Below, piece after piece: positions 1 to 10,379 of a stretch of 20,870 bases of DNA. Within the stretch, counting starts at the first letter, position 1. Each line of letters starts with the position of its first letter. The notes under the pieces are model-generated. The model did not search any database and was not told where the DNA came from. It was given only the letters and a program-made list of their open reading frames with translations. This DNA is from Dissophora ornata (lineage: Eukaryota; Mortierellomycota; Mortierellomycetes; Mortierellales; Mortierellaceae). Location: contig MU616710.1 in the NCBI GenBank assembly GCA_025201705.1, positions 29,957-50,826 of the forward strand, read 5' to 3'. The translations under genes were made by a program, and so were the position numbers.

Positions 1-111
1 GCTGTATTTTATCGACGCCTGCAATCCATGCAGGATCCAGGTCCACTTTCTATCTAGAACACCGCTATTTAGAGCCCGGATGGCCTGTTGTCACCGGAAG
101 CCCGCCTTAGG
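1..111. other. Unassigned left edge
   Basis: I recognise nothing here. Similarity to the 3' end of the LRR gene begins close to position 112, so this stretch lies just outside the duplicated block. Confidence 0.4.
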
Positions 112-306
112 AGGACCAACTTTTCAATTGAGCAGCTCCAAGTCTTGGTTAATCGTGTCTCCGATTACACGGAACCTAAAATACCTCTGAAAAAACTGAA
201 TCTTCGTGACACGGCACTTGAGGACTCTGCAAATCCAGAAACGATATCCAGACTACTGATAACACTGAAAATGAAAGCGCCACGGCTTAAAATAATTAAG
301 TTATAA
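112..306 (+). pseudogene. Truncated copy of the LRR gene 3' end
   Basis: This stretch repeats the last ~190 bases of the LRR gene at 5298-5498 with roughly 90% identity by eye. It keeps the same reading frame, no internal stop, and a terminator at the equivalent place (TAA at 304-306). An open frame can be read from 88, but similarity to the LRR gene starts only near 112, so the first codons come from unrelated sequence. No promoter or N-terminal module is visible. It is best read as a gene fragment carried along by the segmental duplication that also copied the UAP1 pseudogene behind it. A functional mini-protein of one or two LRR units cannot be excluded, but nothing supports it. Confidence 0.75.
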
Positions 307-440
307 AAATAAATGGAATATCTTCATCAGCAAGTCATTGCATTGCCTGCGAGACGACCTCGGGGTCATATCTCGTCAGATGCGGTATTGTCTTCAAGAT
401 CTTTCCTGAAAGATTTATAAGAAGATTGTGTAATTATATT

Positions 441-1412
441 TTACTGTTTAACAAAATGTGCATCCTCACGACTTCCAAGCATCCCGGCCAGGATCGTCCT
501 GTCTATCACCAATTCTAGACCTTCGCCTGAATAACTTAGCCGTGGGCTGATCTCGAACCCGATCCTCGCCTCAGTTGGTCCATTTGCCTTCAAGAGGTGA
601 CCAATATCCTCTCCCTGAACATGTCCACCAAGGTTTTCTATACAGCGAACATGAAGCCATTCTAAATCTCTCCTTGATGTGTTTGGCGAATTCAATCCAT
701 TAGCGTTCTTCACTGGTGAGAACTCGCTTGACCTCTCAACCTCTAATCATGCGAATCGCTCTGCCAACGGAAGAATATCAAACACAAACAACTCGAATTT
801 GACACCATTAGGCTTTAAAGGATTGACACGACGGTTGGTCGGGTGGAAGATCAGCATTTTTTAATCCTTACTCCGTAGCACGACAGGTATTCTTTGCAGA
901 GTGTCGAGGGAGCAGAACTGGTTGCAGATGTTGCCTGCTCGATACACAAACTCTCCTGTTACTGGACGAAGCAACGCAGCGAGTTATGGACCCATCTCTG
1001 AGTACTCGACGACATGGATCTTGACCCCTAACCGACAGATTACCCACAGAGATTCATTGGCCACAGACTTTGGCATGTCCTTGGCTGTCACTTCCACACT
1101 GGCTTTCAAAGCATGACCAATGATGATGGGGTCACGGATCTTGATCGAGATATTGTCGACAGAATAGCAGTGCGCGTATCGGATGCCTCGGTTCTCCAGT
1201 TTGTTCAGGACACCGTTGTTGTTGCCATTTGGTGAAGTCGCATTCATATTCTTTGATTCAATAGAAATCTACCGTCCGTGTCAAAACCAGGGACGACACC
1301 CTGTTCAACGATGATGGCATTATCGACCGAGAGCGAAAACTAACGATGCTCCTTCAAGAAGATCTCTGTATGATATCTTGTTGCTCCTGAGGTCATGATG
1401 CACCTGGGATCA
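441..1412 (-). pseudogene. UAP1: UDP-N-acetylglucosamine pyrophosphorylase pseudogene, copy 1
   Basis: Read on the minus strand from about 1412 to the stop at 441, three frames together follow the C-terminal half of UAP1/QRI1, the enzyme making UDP-GlcNAc for chitin and glycosylation. Landmarks in family order are an IMTS-GAT segment (near 1400), an EQGVVPGFD segment, SPNGNNNG (equivalent of APDGNGG), DPIIIGHALKA (equivalent of DPxFIGF), VVEYSEM (equivalent of VVEYSEI), KPNGVKFELFVFDIL (near 800), and EISPRLSYSGEGLE near the end. Stops interrupt it (TAG at 1342-1340, TAA at 986-984, more at about 860-740) and the frame changes near 1250. The N-terminal half, including the nucleotide-binding GTRLG loop, is not seen. 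It is tail-to-tail with the LRR fragment. Confidence 0.85.
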
Positions 1413-2054
1413 TGGCGAATTGGATATATTCAAGACATTGTCAGTTTTCTGTCCTTCCCAATTCTGCAGTGTGAGGACTCATTACCGATAGCAAAAAATC
1501 CTTTCTAAAGGGTTCTAGTTCATGAGAATGCCGTGGCATTGATAGTACTGTTCTCTGGCAACACCGATCGTTGTAGCAAAGTCCATGTTCAATAAAATTG
1601 CATGTGGTTGCCGATGATATTTGAACAAACTGTTGGCATTTGTTGTGATAAAACTTTGGCCGATAGCTCGGTATTGATTGGTGCATGGGGTCAAGTCAGA
1701 TGTAATTTACTGATGTGATCTTCAAAGGCGAGAAGTGTTTGGAATGAAAACTCGAATTGAGATGGGGATCCAGTGCCGCGATGCGTGGAGTTGTAGCATC
1801 TCTCTTGCTTGTCCAATTGTCATCAATCGAAACAAAGGATTGATGGCATTTCCATTGCGCATGATTCAAATTGCAATAAGGTTCTTCACTTCGCCTTTTC
1901 ACTACAATTCTTCCACTGTCGACTTTTCTTCTTCCCTTCTCTCTGTCGCACAGCTTTACAAACTTTTCTCTCTTTATCCTTTCTTCTTTCTTTCTATCTG
2001 CCGTATTCATTGCCTCTTCTCATCGTACCAAACAAGATACCAATCGTCAATGCA
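1413..2054. promoter_or_regulatory. Upstream region of the LRR gene
   Basis: No gene is supported here. From about 1890 to 2010 the plus strand is a long pyrimidine-rich tract of TTC/TCT runs, common upstream of fungal start codons, and it ends some 45 bases before the proposed ATG at 2055. Frames reading through this tract give low-complexity F/S/L-rich peptides, which I treat as untranslated leader. No clear TATA box is seen. Confidence 0.4.
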
Positions 2055-5000
2055 ATGGACAAACATTCACAGGCATTTCGATCGAACCTTTCTCTCAAAA
2101 TCATACACATCCCAGCCAAATACGACAGTACAACCAATCATTATTTCATTCGTTGGGATGACATCAAACAATGTTTTGAGAACGCTAAATACATTTTGAA
2201 CGGCGACGAGGTCGTGACATTCATAACAGGCGACGACTTTGAGGAGTAAGTGTCCAGAAAGAATGGAGTAAAAGCAGCGCGTTCATGGCCATTGCGATAC
2301 AAGAGATTTGTGTACTTATACATATTATCAACTCCAATTGATGTCGCGGTTAGCCTTATCCCTCGGAGGATCAGTTACCACGATGGTGTTGTGCTCGAGG
2401 TGGTTACTGACAGCAAAGCAAGTCAACCCGTGTCTACAGCAAACGAAGAGCAGCAACACATTACCGTTGTCTCTTCTACTACTAATTTCCACTCTGAAGC
2501 GAGTACTCCACCATCGCGCGTGGACACCGGAGAGATCCAATCATTACCTCAGCAACTATCAAGCCTATCGATTGTCGCGGATGCTGTCGACATCGGAGCC
2601 ACGAGCGATAGCCTTGTCACCTACTTTACCGGGACACACCCCAATGAAAACGCATCATTCCAGTCCTACAAAGACATGTTCACCTCACACTTTGAAGTCC
2701 TCAAAGCTGGTCAAGTGCATCAAGCGACTAGCACCCAGAATTTACAGGTCGCGCTAGACAAAATCAAGACTCTTCAGGACCAAGTGATTCTGATGCAGCA
2801 ACAAATGGATACAAAGCAGAACCAGGCACTTTTGATTCAACAACAAATAGATGCAAAGCAGGACCAGATGCTTCTGTTGCAGAACCAGGCTGTGGTCATA
2901 CTCTCAACTATTCAAAACAAGATCCAGTCAGTCCTCACACAGACCTACGAACTCCACGAATACCCAATCCCAAGACTCTTCATAGTTCTCCCGAAAGCAA
3001 AGCGAATTCGAGATACTCTTGGCAAGCCGTTCTCGAACGAGTTCCGACTATTCTTCTTGTGCGAGTGCGGCGCGCATACAATGTCGGGGGAAAGCACGAT
3101 CCCGTATGTTCATCTAGCTAAGCATGAGGGATACGATATCGGCAGGCCCAAGGAGTTCTTCCGGAAGTATGGATCGCATGTGTTTACGATGATGCATATG
3201 ATCAAGTACGGCGTCGCAGCGGCAGGGATTGTCGTGCCAGCATTGGCGCACTTCGGGGTTGGAAAAGGAATTGATGCTGTGCAAGAAACTCTGAAGCTCG
3301 CAGGCCACAGCTTCGGAAGTCTGGTGGATCACACAATCGCATATCTCCAGGATCAAGAAAACGGCGCCAGTTGTGAGATCGACGTATCTACAGGCCAAGT
3401 GGATTTTGACAGAATGGAAGTGTTGGCAGGTGTCGAGCTGAGACAGCTGGAGTCGTACTTGAATGTTTGTGACAAGGACCAATCACTCGGCAACCTCTAC
3501 AGGACGGTAACTGACGATGGACATGTCAAGTGGGTGTGTAACGACCATTTCAGCGAGAACTATCGAGATTCGTTCATACTGAATTTGAAGGCACTAGTGG
3601 CAGCAAACGGCGGGTCCTATGATGAGATGACAGGTGCTATTAAGATCTCTCTCACATCCAAGTCTCGCGCCAAGCGCTTCTACGAGGCAATTGTCAAAGC
3701 ACGTGGTATACAGGAGCTGGATATCACATTTGAATGGGATGCCACGTTGAGCGACCTCAGGACATTTGAATCTGTAGTATCGACGGCGAACATTACCAAG
3801 TTGACGATCAATGGATATTATTTCAAGGGGCCAGCACTTGACTTTATCAATCGCCACAGGCGGTTTGTTCCAATCCTTGAATTGATGTGTAACAGACGGA
3901 TCCAATCTCTGAGCCTGAACGGTTTTGAACACTTTGATCGACGTATCAGAGGATCGTTTACATCAAAGGCGCCTCAGCTCCGATCACTCTCGTTTGGTCC
4001 AGGGTTCACTCTCAAGGGTATCGCTGGTCCCGGTATTTTTCATAATATGCTTCAGCAGTGCTCCTCGTTGAACGAGTTGAAATTGAGCTCCCGTGATCAG
4101 TACCCACTTTTCGAGGCCACTCTGAACAAGATGAGTGATCTTCCGAGGCTTCAAATCATTGATCTTCACTCTGAGCAGTACCGGCTCTGGACGAAAGCTT
4201 CCAACGGCAAAGTTAGAAATGTCCAAATGAGCATATTTCAACTAGAAGACCTCTCGTCAATCGACAAGAAGGCATTCCAAAATGGATATATTACTTCTCT
4301 ACACATGGATCAAACGCCACGTAGATCAGACGAGGCCCTGATAGCCGACATCATATGCCAGAATCCCAAACTTTTCCATGCGGATATTCCATGTGATGGC
4401 GAAAGATCTAATGAGATCATCAAGCTGGTCACATCTACAACAGAGAGAATAGAACAGGGAGGGACCGCCACTGCACTGGAAGTCTTGAAATTTGATGGCA
4501 GCAAAGTGTATGATATCAAAGGCAAGAGATCCTTAGCAATAACCTCGGCTGGTCTGGTTTCCCTACACGATCCAAGGTTCGAGCTAGATACCGATATTGA
4601 GATTGACGGTGACAATCCGATCGACGAGAAGGATATTCCAGGTGTATTCCGTCGATATGGATGGCTGATTAAGAAGTTGCGCGCATCCGGTAATTTCAGC
4701 GATAGTCTTGCTGGGTTTTTTGAAGAAGCGACCCGATCAACAATCCCTAGGCTCAAGAGGCTCGTGCTTGACCCTCGGTTGTTGACACCATCCGGGTTGG
4801 ACTGCATGGATCGAGTTATTGAGCGAGCAGAGATATTGGATGACTTTTCACTTGAACTGAATGAGTTGGAGGACAAGTCTCAGCGGGACAAAGCGGATCG
4901 ACTACTTAATCGATACGCAAACAGATTGCAAGGACTATTTCTAGACGGCAATGCGAGCAACCAGTGGATTCCTCATGTCAAGGCTCTAATCCCAGGGCGA

Positions 5001-5498
5001 CTTAGTCTTCCTCACCTGACACGGTTTTGTTTAACAAATTCCGACAATCCATACCTTTCACGCACAGACGTTCAATGGCTTGCGGCTATTGTCGCAGCAC
5101 CACCAACTCCTTGCGCGCCATGTTCGTTTCCACTAGACACGCCTCCTACCTCATCATCTGAGACTTTGCTTGATGTATCTAACACATGGACACCATTGAC
5201 GGGATTTTTTCTGTGGCGCATTCAACTCTGGCCAGAGGATTGGAAGACTCTTATTGAAGCGATCGATTTTACTACGCTTGAGGAATTAGACTTTCAGAGC
5301 ACCAACTTTTCAATTGAGCAGCTCCAAGTCTTAGTTAATCGTGTCTCCAATTACACGGAGCCCGAAATACCTCTGAAGAAACTGAATCTTCGGTATACGG
5401 CACTTGAGGACTCTGCAAATCGAGAAACGATATCCAAACTATTGATGACACTGGAAATGAAAGCGCCATGGCTTACAATATTAACAGAGTACAAATAA
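2055..5498 (+). CDS. Large LRR protein with N-terminal header, coiled coil and helical domain
   Basis: The model joins 2055-2245 to 2354-5498 (1111 codons). The 108-base intron starts GTAAGT and ends TTAG, and joining restores a continuous header (GDDFED-LIPRRISYHDG). Domain order: residues 1-80 are a small alpha/beta-looking header; about 80-195 is low complexity; 198-250 is a Q-rich coiled coil built on a 14-residue repeat (DQVILMQQQMDTKQ, NQALLIQQQIDAKQ); about 270-395 contains FFLCECG, HLAKHEGYDIG and FFRKYGSHVFTMMHMIKYG, followed by an amphipathic or hydrophobic helix; about 510-1110 is a degenerate leucine-rich repeat solenoid. I recall such headers and LRR tails as an expanded family in Mortierella-type fungi. 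The function is unknown; the layout is receptor- or adaptor-like but has no NTPase motif. The ATG at 2055 is chosen because upstream codons are pyrimidine-tract translation. Confidence 0.85.
2246..2353 (+). other. Intron of the LRR gene
   Basis: The donor is GA|GTAAGT and the acceptor is GGTTAG|CC. It interrupts codon 64 in phase 2. The exon 1 frame stops at TAA 2247-2249 inside the donor, so splicing is needed to join the header to the rest. Confidence 0.8.
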
Positions 5499-5630
5499 AT
5501 TAAACAATCTTCATCAGCAAGTCATTGTATTGCCTGCGAGACGGCCTCGGGGCTATATCTCGTCTGAAGCGCTATCGTTTTCAAGATCTTCCCTGATGAG
5601 GTTTATAAGAAGATTATGTATAATTCTATT

Positions 5631-6440
5631 TTACTGTTTAACAAAATGTGCGTCCTCGCGAATTTCTGGCATCCCAGCGCGGATCATCTTGTCTTTCACC
5701 CAATCTAGACCCTCGCATGAATAACTTAGCCGTGAGCTGATCTCGGACTCGGTCCTCACCTCAGTTGGTCCATTTGCCCTCGAGATATCCTCTCCCTGTA
5801 CATGTCCGCCAGCTTCTTCTATCCATCGAACATGAGAACCGTTCCAAATCTCTCATTGATGTGCTTGGCGAATCCAATCCACCAGAGTTCTTCATTGGCG
5901 ACAACTCGCTTGACCTCTCAACCTCCAAGCATGCGAATCGCTCTGCTACTGGAAACATATCAAACACAAACAGCTCCAATTTGACACCGTTAGGCTTTTA
6001 AGGACTGATACGACCGCCCGTGTTTAGATCGATATAAGGGATTGTTTTGTTGGACAGGTGTTAGATGAGCATTTTCTGATCCTTATTCTGCAGCACGACG
6101 GGTATTCTTTGAAGAAAGTTGAGGAAACAGAATTGGTCCCAGATGCTGCCTAGTCGATACACAAACTCTCCTGTTACCGGAACCGCCAACGCGGCGAGTT
6201 CTGGGTCTATCTATGAGTACTCGACGACATGGATCTTGGCTCTTAACCAACAGATCACACCCAGAGGTCCATTGGCCATGGGCTTTGGCATTACCTTGGC
6301 TGTCACGTCTGCTCCAGCTTTTAATGCATGACCAATGCCGATGGGATCGCCGGCCATGATCAAGATATCAGCCTCGTGCGGTGGCTGTCATATGCGCTTA
6401 CGAGGATGCATCGATTGTTGTGAGGCACTTGCTGTTATTT
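5631..6440 (-). pseudogene. UAP1: UDP-N-acetylglucosamine pyrophosphorylase pseudogene, copy 2
   Basis: This is the second, more 5'-truncated copy of the minus-strand UAP1 relic, ending with the same HFVKQ-stop (stop at 5633-5631). Landmarks are GDPIGIGHALKAGADVTAKV (near 6350-6290), ICWLRAKIHVVEYS, then a TAG (6213-6211) where the family has E, then [28 protein letters not shown] (near 5990), [17 protein letters not shown], and EISSRLSYSCEGLD. The frame changes near 5860 at a GAGAGATTT sequence that copy 1 also carries, so that lesion is older than the duplication. Similarity to copy 1 fades beyond about 6440. Neither copy can make the enzyme; the working gene must be elsewhere. Confidence 0.85.
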
Positions 6441-6526
6441 GAGGCATGTTACCGATATCGATTTCTGATCTACGTCTTGTCTCTACTGCACTTGATGAAA
6501 TAGAACCCCAAGCAAGATTCCTGCCT

Positions 6527-6532
6527 TTTAAT
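6527..6532 (-). terminator. Possible poly(A) signal of the Ala84 protease gene
   Basis: An ATTAAA variant hexamer lies about 22 bases after the stop codon on the minus strand. It is a weak call because the area is A/T rich. Confidence 0.25.
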
Positions 6533-6553
6533 AAAAATGACTACATTCCTTAT

Positions 6554-7967
6554 TCACTTGGCAAGTGCAAAGCCTAGCTGATAGTTCTCAAGATCATAGG
6601 CACTGTAGTACTTTCTCAAAAACACCTCTCCAAAGATCGCCACGACACCCGACTCTTTCGAAAAGTCCATGCCGACAATCGCGCTCTGACATGTTCTACC
6701 CTTCTTTGGATGGAAGACGTATTCATGTCCACGAAGCTGATATTCTTCCTGCCCAAACAAGATAATGAATTCAAACAGCGTAGGGATATTGCTACACGGC
6801 AACTCGTACACTCCACTTCCCTTTTCAGTCTCGATCCCTCCAATCTGAGCATTGATCATCTCAGCCTGGATCCGGGTCAACGCGATATAGGGGAATCCTG
6901 TGTCGATCACAGCGGCTCCATCGATCTCAAATGCCTCTCGTCGTAGCGCAAACGCAGTCAACTCGATCGCCCATTGGCCTCGTCCTTGTCCCGTAACTCC
7001 ATGCCATTGTATCTCGCCGATATAATGTTCAGGATCCAGTCCTCCCAGCGTCAATGAATTTTCGTCATCACCGTTGTCGTTATGAGAGGACAAGTAGATT
7101 CCAAAGACCGCCTTCTCCAACACATCCTGTTCTACCAGGTCCAAAATGAACGGCCGTCCCGTTTGTGAATATTCATCATATCCCAACCCCAGCACTCCAT
7201 CAAACCGATCATTCCTCAATGCGATTCTCATCCCCTCCCCACGCTCTTGCTCAACCTCCCCAAAGCTCTGTCGATCGTTCACGACAATGAGACCCCCTGC
7301 AATAGCCAATTGGTCTTGTCCCACAGTTCCCACCAAGTCAACTGGAGATTTCTCAGGGTCGGAATCACTGCCATATTGACGTTGCATGGATGGGATCCGG
7401 AATCGACCCCTGCCCTGTGTGCGGTTATTGTGTTGGTAGGTATCTGAGGCGGAGGAGTCGAACCGTGGGTGACGGACGCAAGTAGGGGAGGAGCATTTCG
7501 AGGAAGGCACCCAGAAATTGGAGGTACCGGTTGCAATTTGGACGGTGAAAGGTTGAGGAGGCGAGCCTATTGTGACTTCTATGGTGTACTGCGCACGCGA
7601 GAAAACGGTTCAATAGAGTCGACATAATTTCGGGAAGGGTGGGGGGGGCGGAAGTTGTGAAAAACTTACCAGGCTCCCTCCAACGAAATGTGAGGTTTGT
7701 GTGCGAGATGCCCCACCAAAGTAAGTCTGTCCGTTTTGAGTGCCGAGGTTCGGTCGCGCAGACTCAAGGCCTAGAGAGACTCTTTGGAGCGGAACCCTGT
7801 GTGCCGAGAAACGGAAAGGAGCGTTAGATGAACTGAGGGTCCTTCTTGGCTTCTTTTGTTGTCTGATAGAACACAGGAAGTTTGGATATTCGGCACTACC
7901 GTTTCAGCCCCGCCTGGGAGGTGGTAGCCAAGGACAGTAATCCAGCCAGTAGGATATTTGCCCTCAT
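6554..7967 (-). CDS. Pepsin-family (A1) aspartic protease paralogue lacking the first catalytic Asp
   Basis: Three exons on the minus strand (7967-7900, 7796-7670, 7588-6554) give a continuous 409-residue frame. Introns are 103 and 81 bases (GTAGTG...ACAG and GTAAGT...GCAG). Exon 1 encodes a signal peptide (MRANILLAGLLSLATTSQA). Exon 2 encodes a propeptide about 24 residues shorter than in the neighbour. Exon 3 is the A1 fold: VTIGSPPQPFTVQI-ATG-TSNFWVP (residue 84 is Ala where Asp is expected), the flap RQYGSDS, FDGVLGLGYDEYS, GAAVIDTGFP (Asp294 kept), and RKYYSAYDL...LGFALAK. Both splice positions match those of the neighbour, so this is a tandem duplicate. A pepsin needs both Asp residues, so proteolysis is doubtful; binding or regulation is possible. 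It could also be a very young pseudogene. Confidence 0.85.
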
Positions 7968-8392
7968 GACGGGTATTTAGAATGAGTGGAGAAGGTAGAA
8001 AAGAAAGGCTGGGTATTGTGGGAGAGAAGGAAGGAAAAAGGACCAGTGCGAGCCTGTCACGCAACTCTTCTCGGAAACAGTCTCCGTTGGACACGGCTGG
8101 AGAGCAATCAGTCTACTATAAATGGAAGTAAATAAAGACCACAGTTGCCGGGAGTCGAGCTCTGAATTTTACCTCGCTTGAGTGTTACGCTGGGCAAAAC
8201 ATACTGCGTGCTGTTGTTACATTTCAGCATTGTGATATAGCAAAACGCTTAGAGAACGCGTCTAGACTATCCAGATGTCACATCGCTTCCCGTGGTCCAG
8301 ACGGTTACATTCGTTTATTATTAATTATGCGCAACGAAGAAAAGAGGGACGCGTTCTCGCGAATGCGTTGGACGAAAAAAAGAAAGAAAAGA
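7968..8392. promoter_or_regulatory. Spacer between the two protease genes
   Basis: About 425 bases without a gene. It must hold the promoter of the Ala84 protease (reading leftwards from 7967) and the 3' untranslated region of the upstream protease. I see no clear TATA box or repeat, and the plus-strand open frames here do not resemble anything. Confidence 0.35.
8314..8319 (-). terminator. Poly(A) signal of the intact protease gene
   Basis: An AATAAA hexamer on the minus strand lies about 75 bases past the stop codon at 8393, in an A/T-rich stretch. The position is suitable for 3' end formation. Confidence 0.45.
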
Positions 8393-9980
8393 TTACTTGG
8401 AAAGTGCGAAACCAACACGGTTATTGCCAAGGTCATAGGCGCTATAATACTTTCTCAGGAATACATCTCCAACGATCCAGAGATCAGCCAACGACTCTGG
8501 GAAATCCATACCCATGAATCCACTCACACACGAGCCTCCCGCCTCCAACACATAGTCTGAGCCCTCGAGCACATACTCCTTTTTGCCAAACACAAACGTG
8601 AAGTCCGGCAAGGACGGGACGGTTGAGCACTCAACCGTCCACTGACCCGCATAGTTCTTCTTGGCTCCGATCTGCTTGTTGATCATATCAGCCATGGCAG
8701 TTTGAAGCACGATCAACGACGACCCTGTATCGATGACCGCTCCGCCATTTAACTCGACCTCTTCATCGCCCAACCTGATTTTGTGAAGATCAATCTCCCA
8801 GTAAGCCTTGCGGCGAACGTCATGCCACTGCAAATCGCCCTTGTAGTGGCTCGGGTCCACACCCCCCAATGTCATCTGTCCACCTAGGGCTTCTTCAGAA
8901 CTGCCGAGATAGAATCCAAACACCGGCTCCGAGACCAACTTTTCGTGGACCATGTTATAAAACGGAGGGACAACACCCAGGACGGAGATGGTGTCGTATC
9001 CGAGTCCAAAGATGCCATCGAACTTTCCGAACGCAAAGGCCAAACCTGGCTCCTTGACGGACTCGCCGAAATCTTGGTGCTTGACGATGACACCGCCAAC
9101 CTCAAGGGTGTCGCTGCTGATGATACCCTCGAGAGACCCACTGCCGTACTGGATAGCGAACTCGGTGCCGTTAGCGTGGAAGGTCGAGGACTTTCCAGAG
9201 TCGTAGCGACGGTGGAGGAAGCAGGCGATGGAATTGCAGTGGGTCGAAGGAACCCAAAAGTTGGAGGAACCGGTGTCGAAGATTACGGAGAAGGTCTGAG
9301 GGGGTGTGCCGACGTTGACATCTCCGTAGTACTAAGAGGAGACATAGACAATGGAACGACAAAACGTGTCGCGTTAGTGATTACTAAACACCCTCCGCAC
9401 GTCCCCACGTCTAGCGCGATGGAAATAATTAAAGACTGAAATGAAAAAAAGGGTTTCTAATTTTTGGTCTGGATTTTGATCAAACAAAACCTTTGGCTCC
9501 GGGCAATCCTTGCGCCGCACCACATGCATTTTGGAACATTGCGAATTAAACTGCCCTTTTTTTTTTTTTTGCTTTATCTTCGGGGGCCCAAGACACGCTT
9601 TCTTTTTTTTTATCCTTACCTGAGCGTTCATGTAGTTGGAGAGAGGGACTCCGTGGGTCGGCTTGCCATCTGCGTCCGCGCCAAAGATTTTGGTCGACTC
9701 ATCTGCCTTGATCTTGCGGTGGATCGACCCAAAGTACTTCTGGGACATGTAGGACCCAGCCTCGGCATACGCCAGCATCTGCTCCGAAGGAGTCAGCTCT
9801 GCCTTCTTGAGGTTGATGCTATAAAAACAATACAGGCGTCGGATCGCCAAATTGTCGTCAATATGATTGTCGGCCAGCAGATCCCGGGATGTGGGTGGTG
9901 ACGTTGGCTTACCGGGCCATTTCTGCCTGCGAGGCAGCAGCCAAGGACAAGAGTCCGACGAGGAGGAGAGTGGATTTCAT
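8393..9980 (-). CDS. Vacuolar-type aspartic protease (pepsin family A1)
   Basis: Three minus-strand exons (9980-9913, 9818-9620, 9331-8393) give 401 residues. Introns are 94 bases (GTAAGC...ATAG) and 288 bases (GTAAGG...TTAG). Exon 1 is a signal peptide (MKSTLLLVGLLSLAAASQA). Exon 2 is a full-size propeptide (INLKKAELTPSEQ... to NYMNAQ). Exon 3 starts YYGDVNVGTPPQTFSVIF and has FDTGSSNFWVP (catalytic Asp108), flap IQYGSGS, GLGYDTIS, AVIDTGSS (Asp290), and RKYYSAYDLGNNRVGFALSK. The NYMNAQ-YYG junction is typical of saccharopepsin/proteinase A-like enzymes, which mature acid hydrolases in the vacuole; secretion is an alternative. Exon 1 is 68 bases in both this gene and the downstream paralogue, supporting tandem duplication. 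Confidence 0.9.
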
Positions 9981-10379
9981 TTGGAAGGGAAGATTTGACA
10001 GGTTCGATGGACTCGGTCGTCGGTTGCGGTTTATTGAATAGGCAAGGGAGATGCTGGGGAGCAATGGGATAAAGGGAAAACGGGAAGAGGGAGAGAGGGA
10101 AAGAAGACGAAGGGTGATGGAGGGAGACGAAGGAGTACTGGGCGAAGTTGCGACACACTTCTTTGTATTTTTAGGTCGATCAGTCTCGTTGTGACCGGGT
10201 GTCTCTCTGCTCTGTCGTGGCTGAGCATTTGCTGCGACGCGAAAAAAAAAAAAGAGATCGCGATTCCTTTCGTTCATCAACCATCAACACAGGACTTCGC
10301 CTCGACAGCAAGCAAAAGCGGAAAGGAGCAAAAGGAACTTAAACTACTCTGTACAGTACACTATAGAAACTGCAGTAAC
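9981..10379. promoter_or_regulatory. Divergent promoter between protease and MED11-like gene
   Basis: About 400 bases separate the two outward-reading start codons. On the protease side there is a long purine-rich tract on the plus strand (10070-10130), that is, a pyrimidine-rich leader for the minus-strand gene. An A run lies at 10241-10252. No clear TATA box is seen. Confidence 0.45.

Noticed and set aside
1441..1686. Further N-terminal UAP1 sequence on the minus strand
   Set aside because: Translation in three frames showed no GTRLG loop or other family motif, so UAP1 similarity was ended near 1412.
4310..4876. Minus-strand 188-codon open frame rich in Ser
   Set aside because: It is a shadow of the LRR coding sequence; there is no start context or recognisable domain.
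8945..9439. Plus-strand 164-codon open frame
   Set aside because: It lies antisense over exon 3 and intron 2 of the intact aspartic protease and resembles no protein.
9909..10280. Minus-strand 123-codon frame upstream of the intact protease
   Set aside because: It is in frame with exon 1 of the protease, but the upstream codons come from a pyrimidine-rich leader; the signal peptide starts cleanly at 9980.
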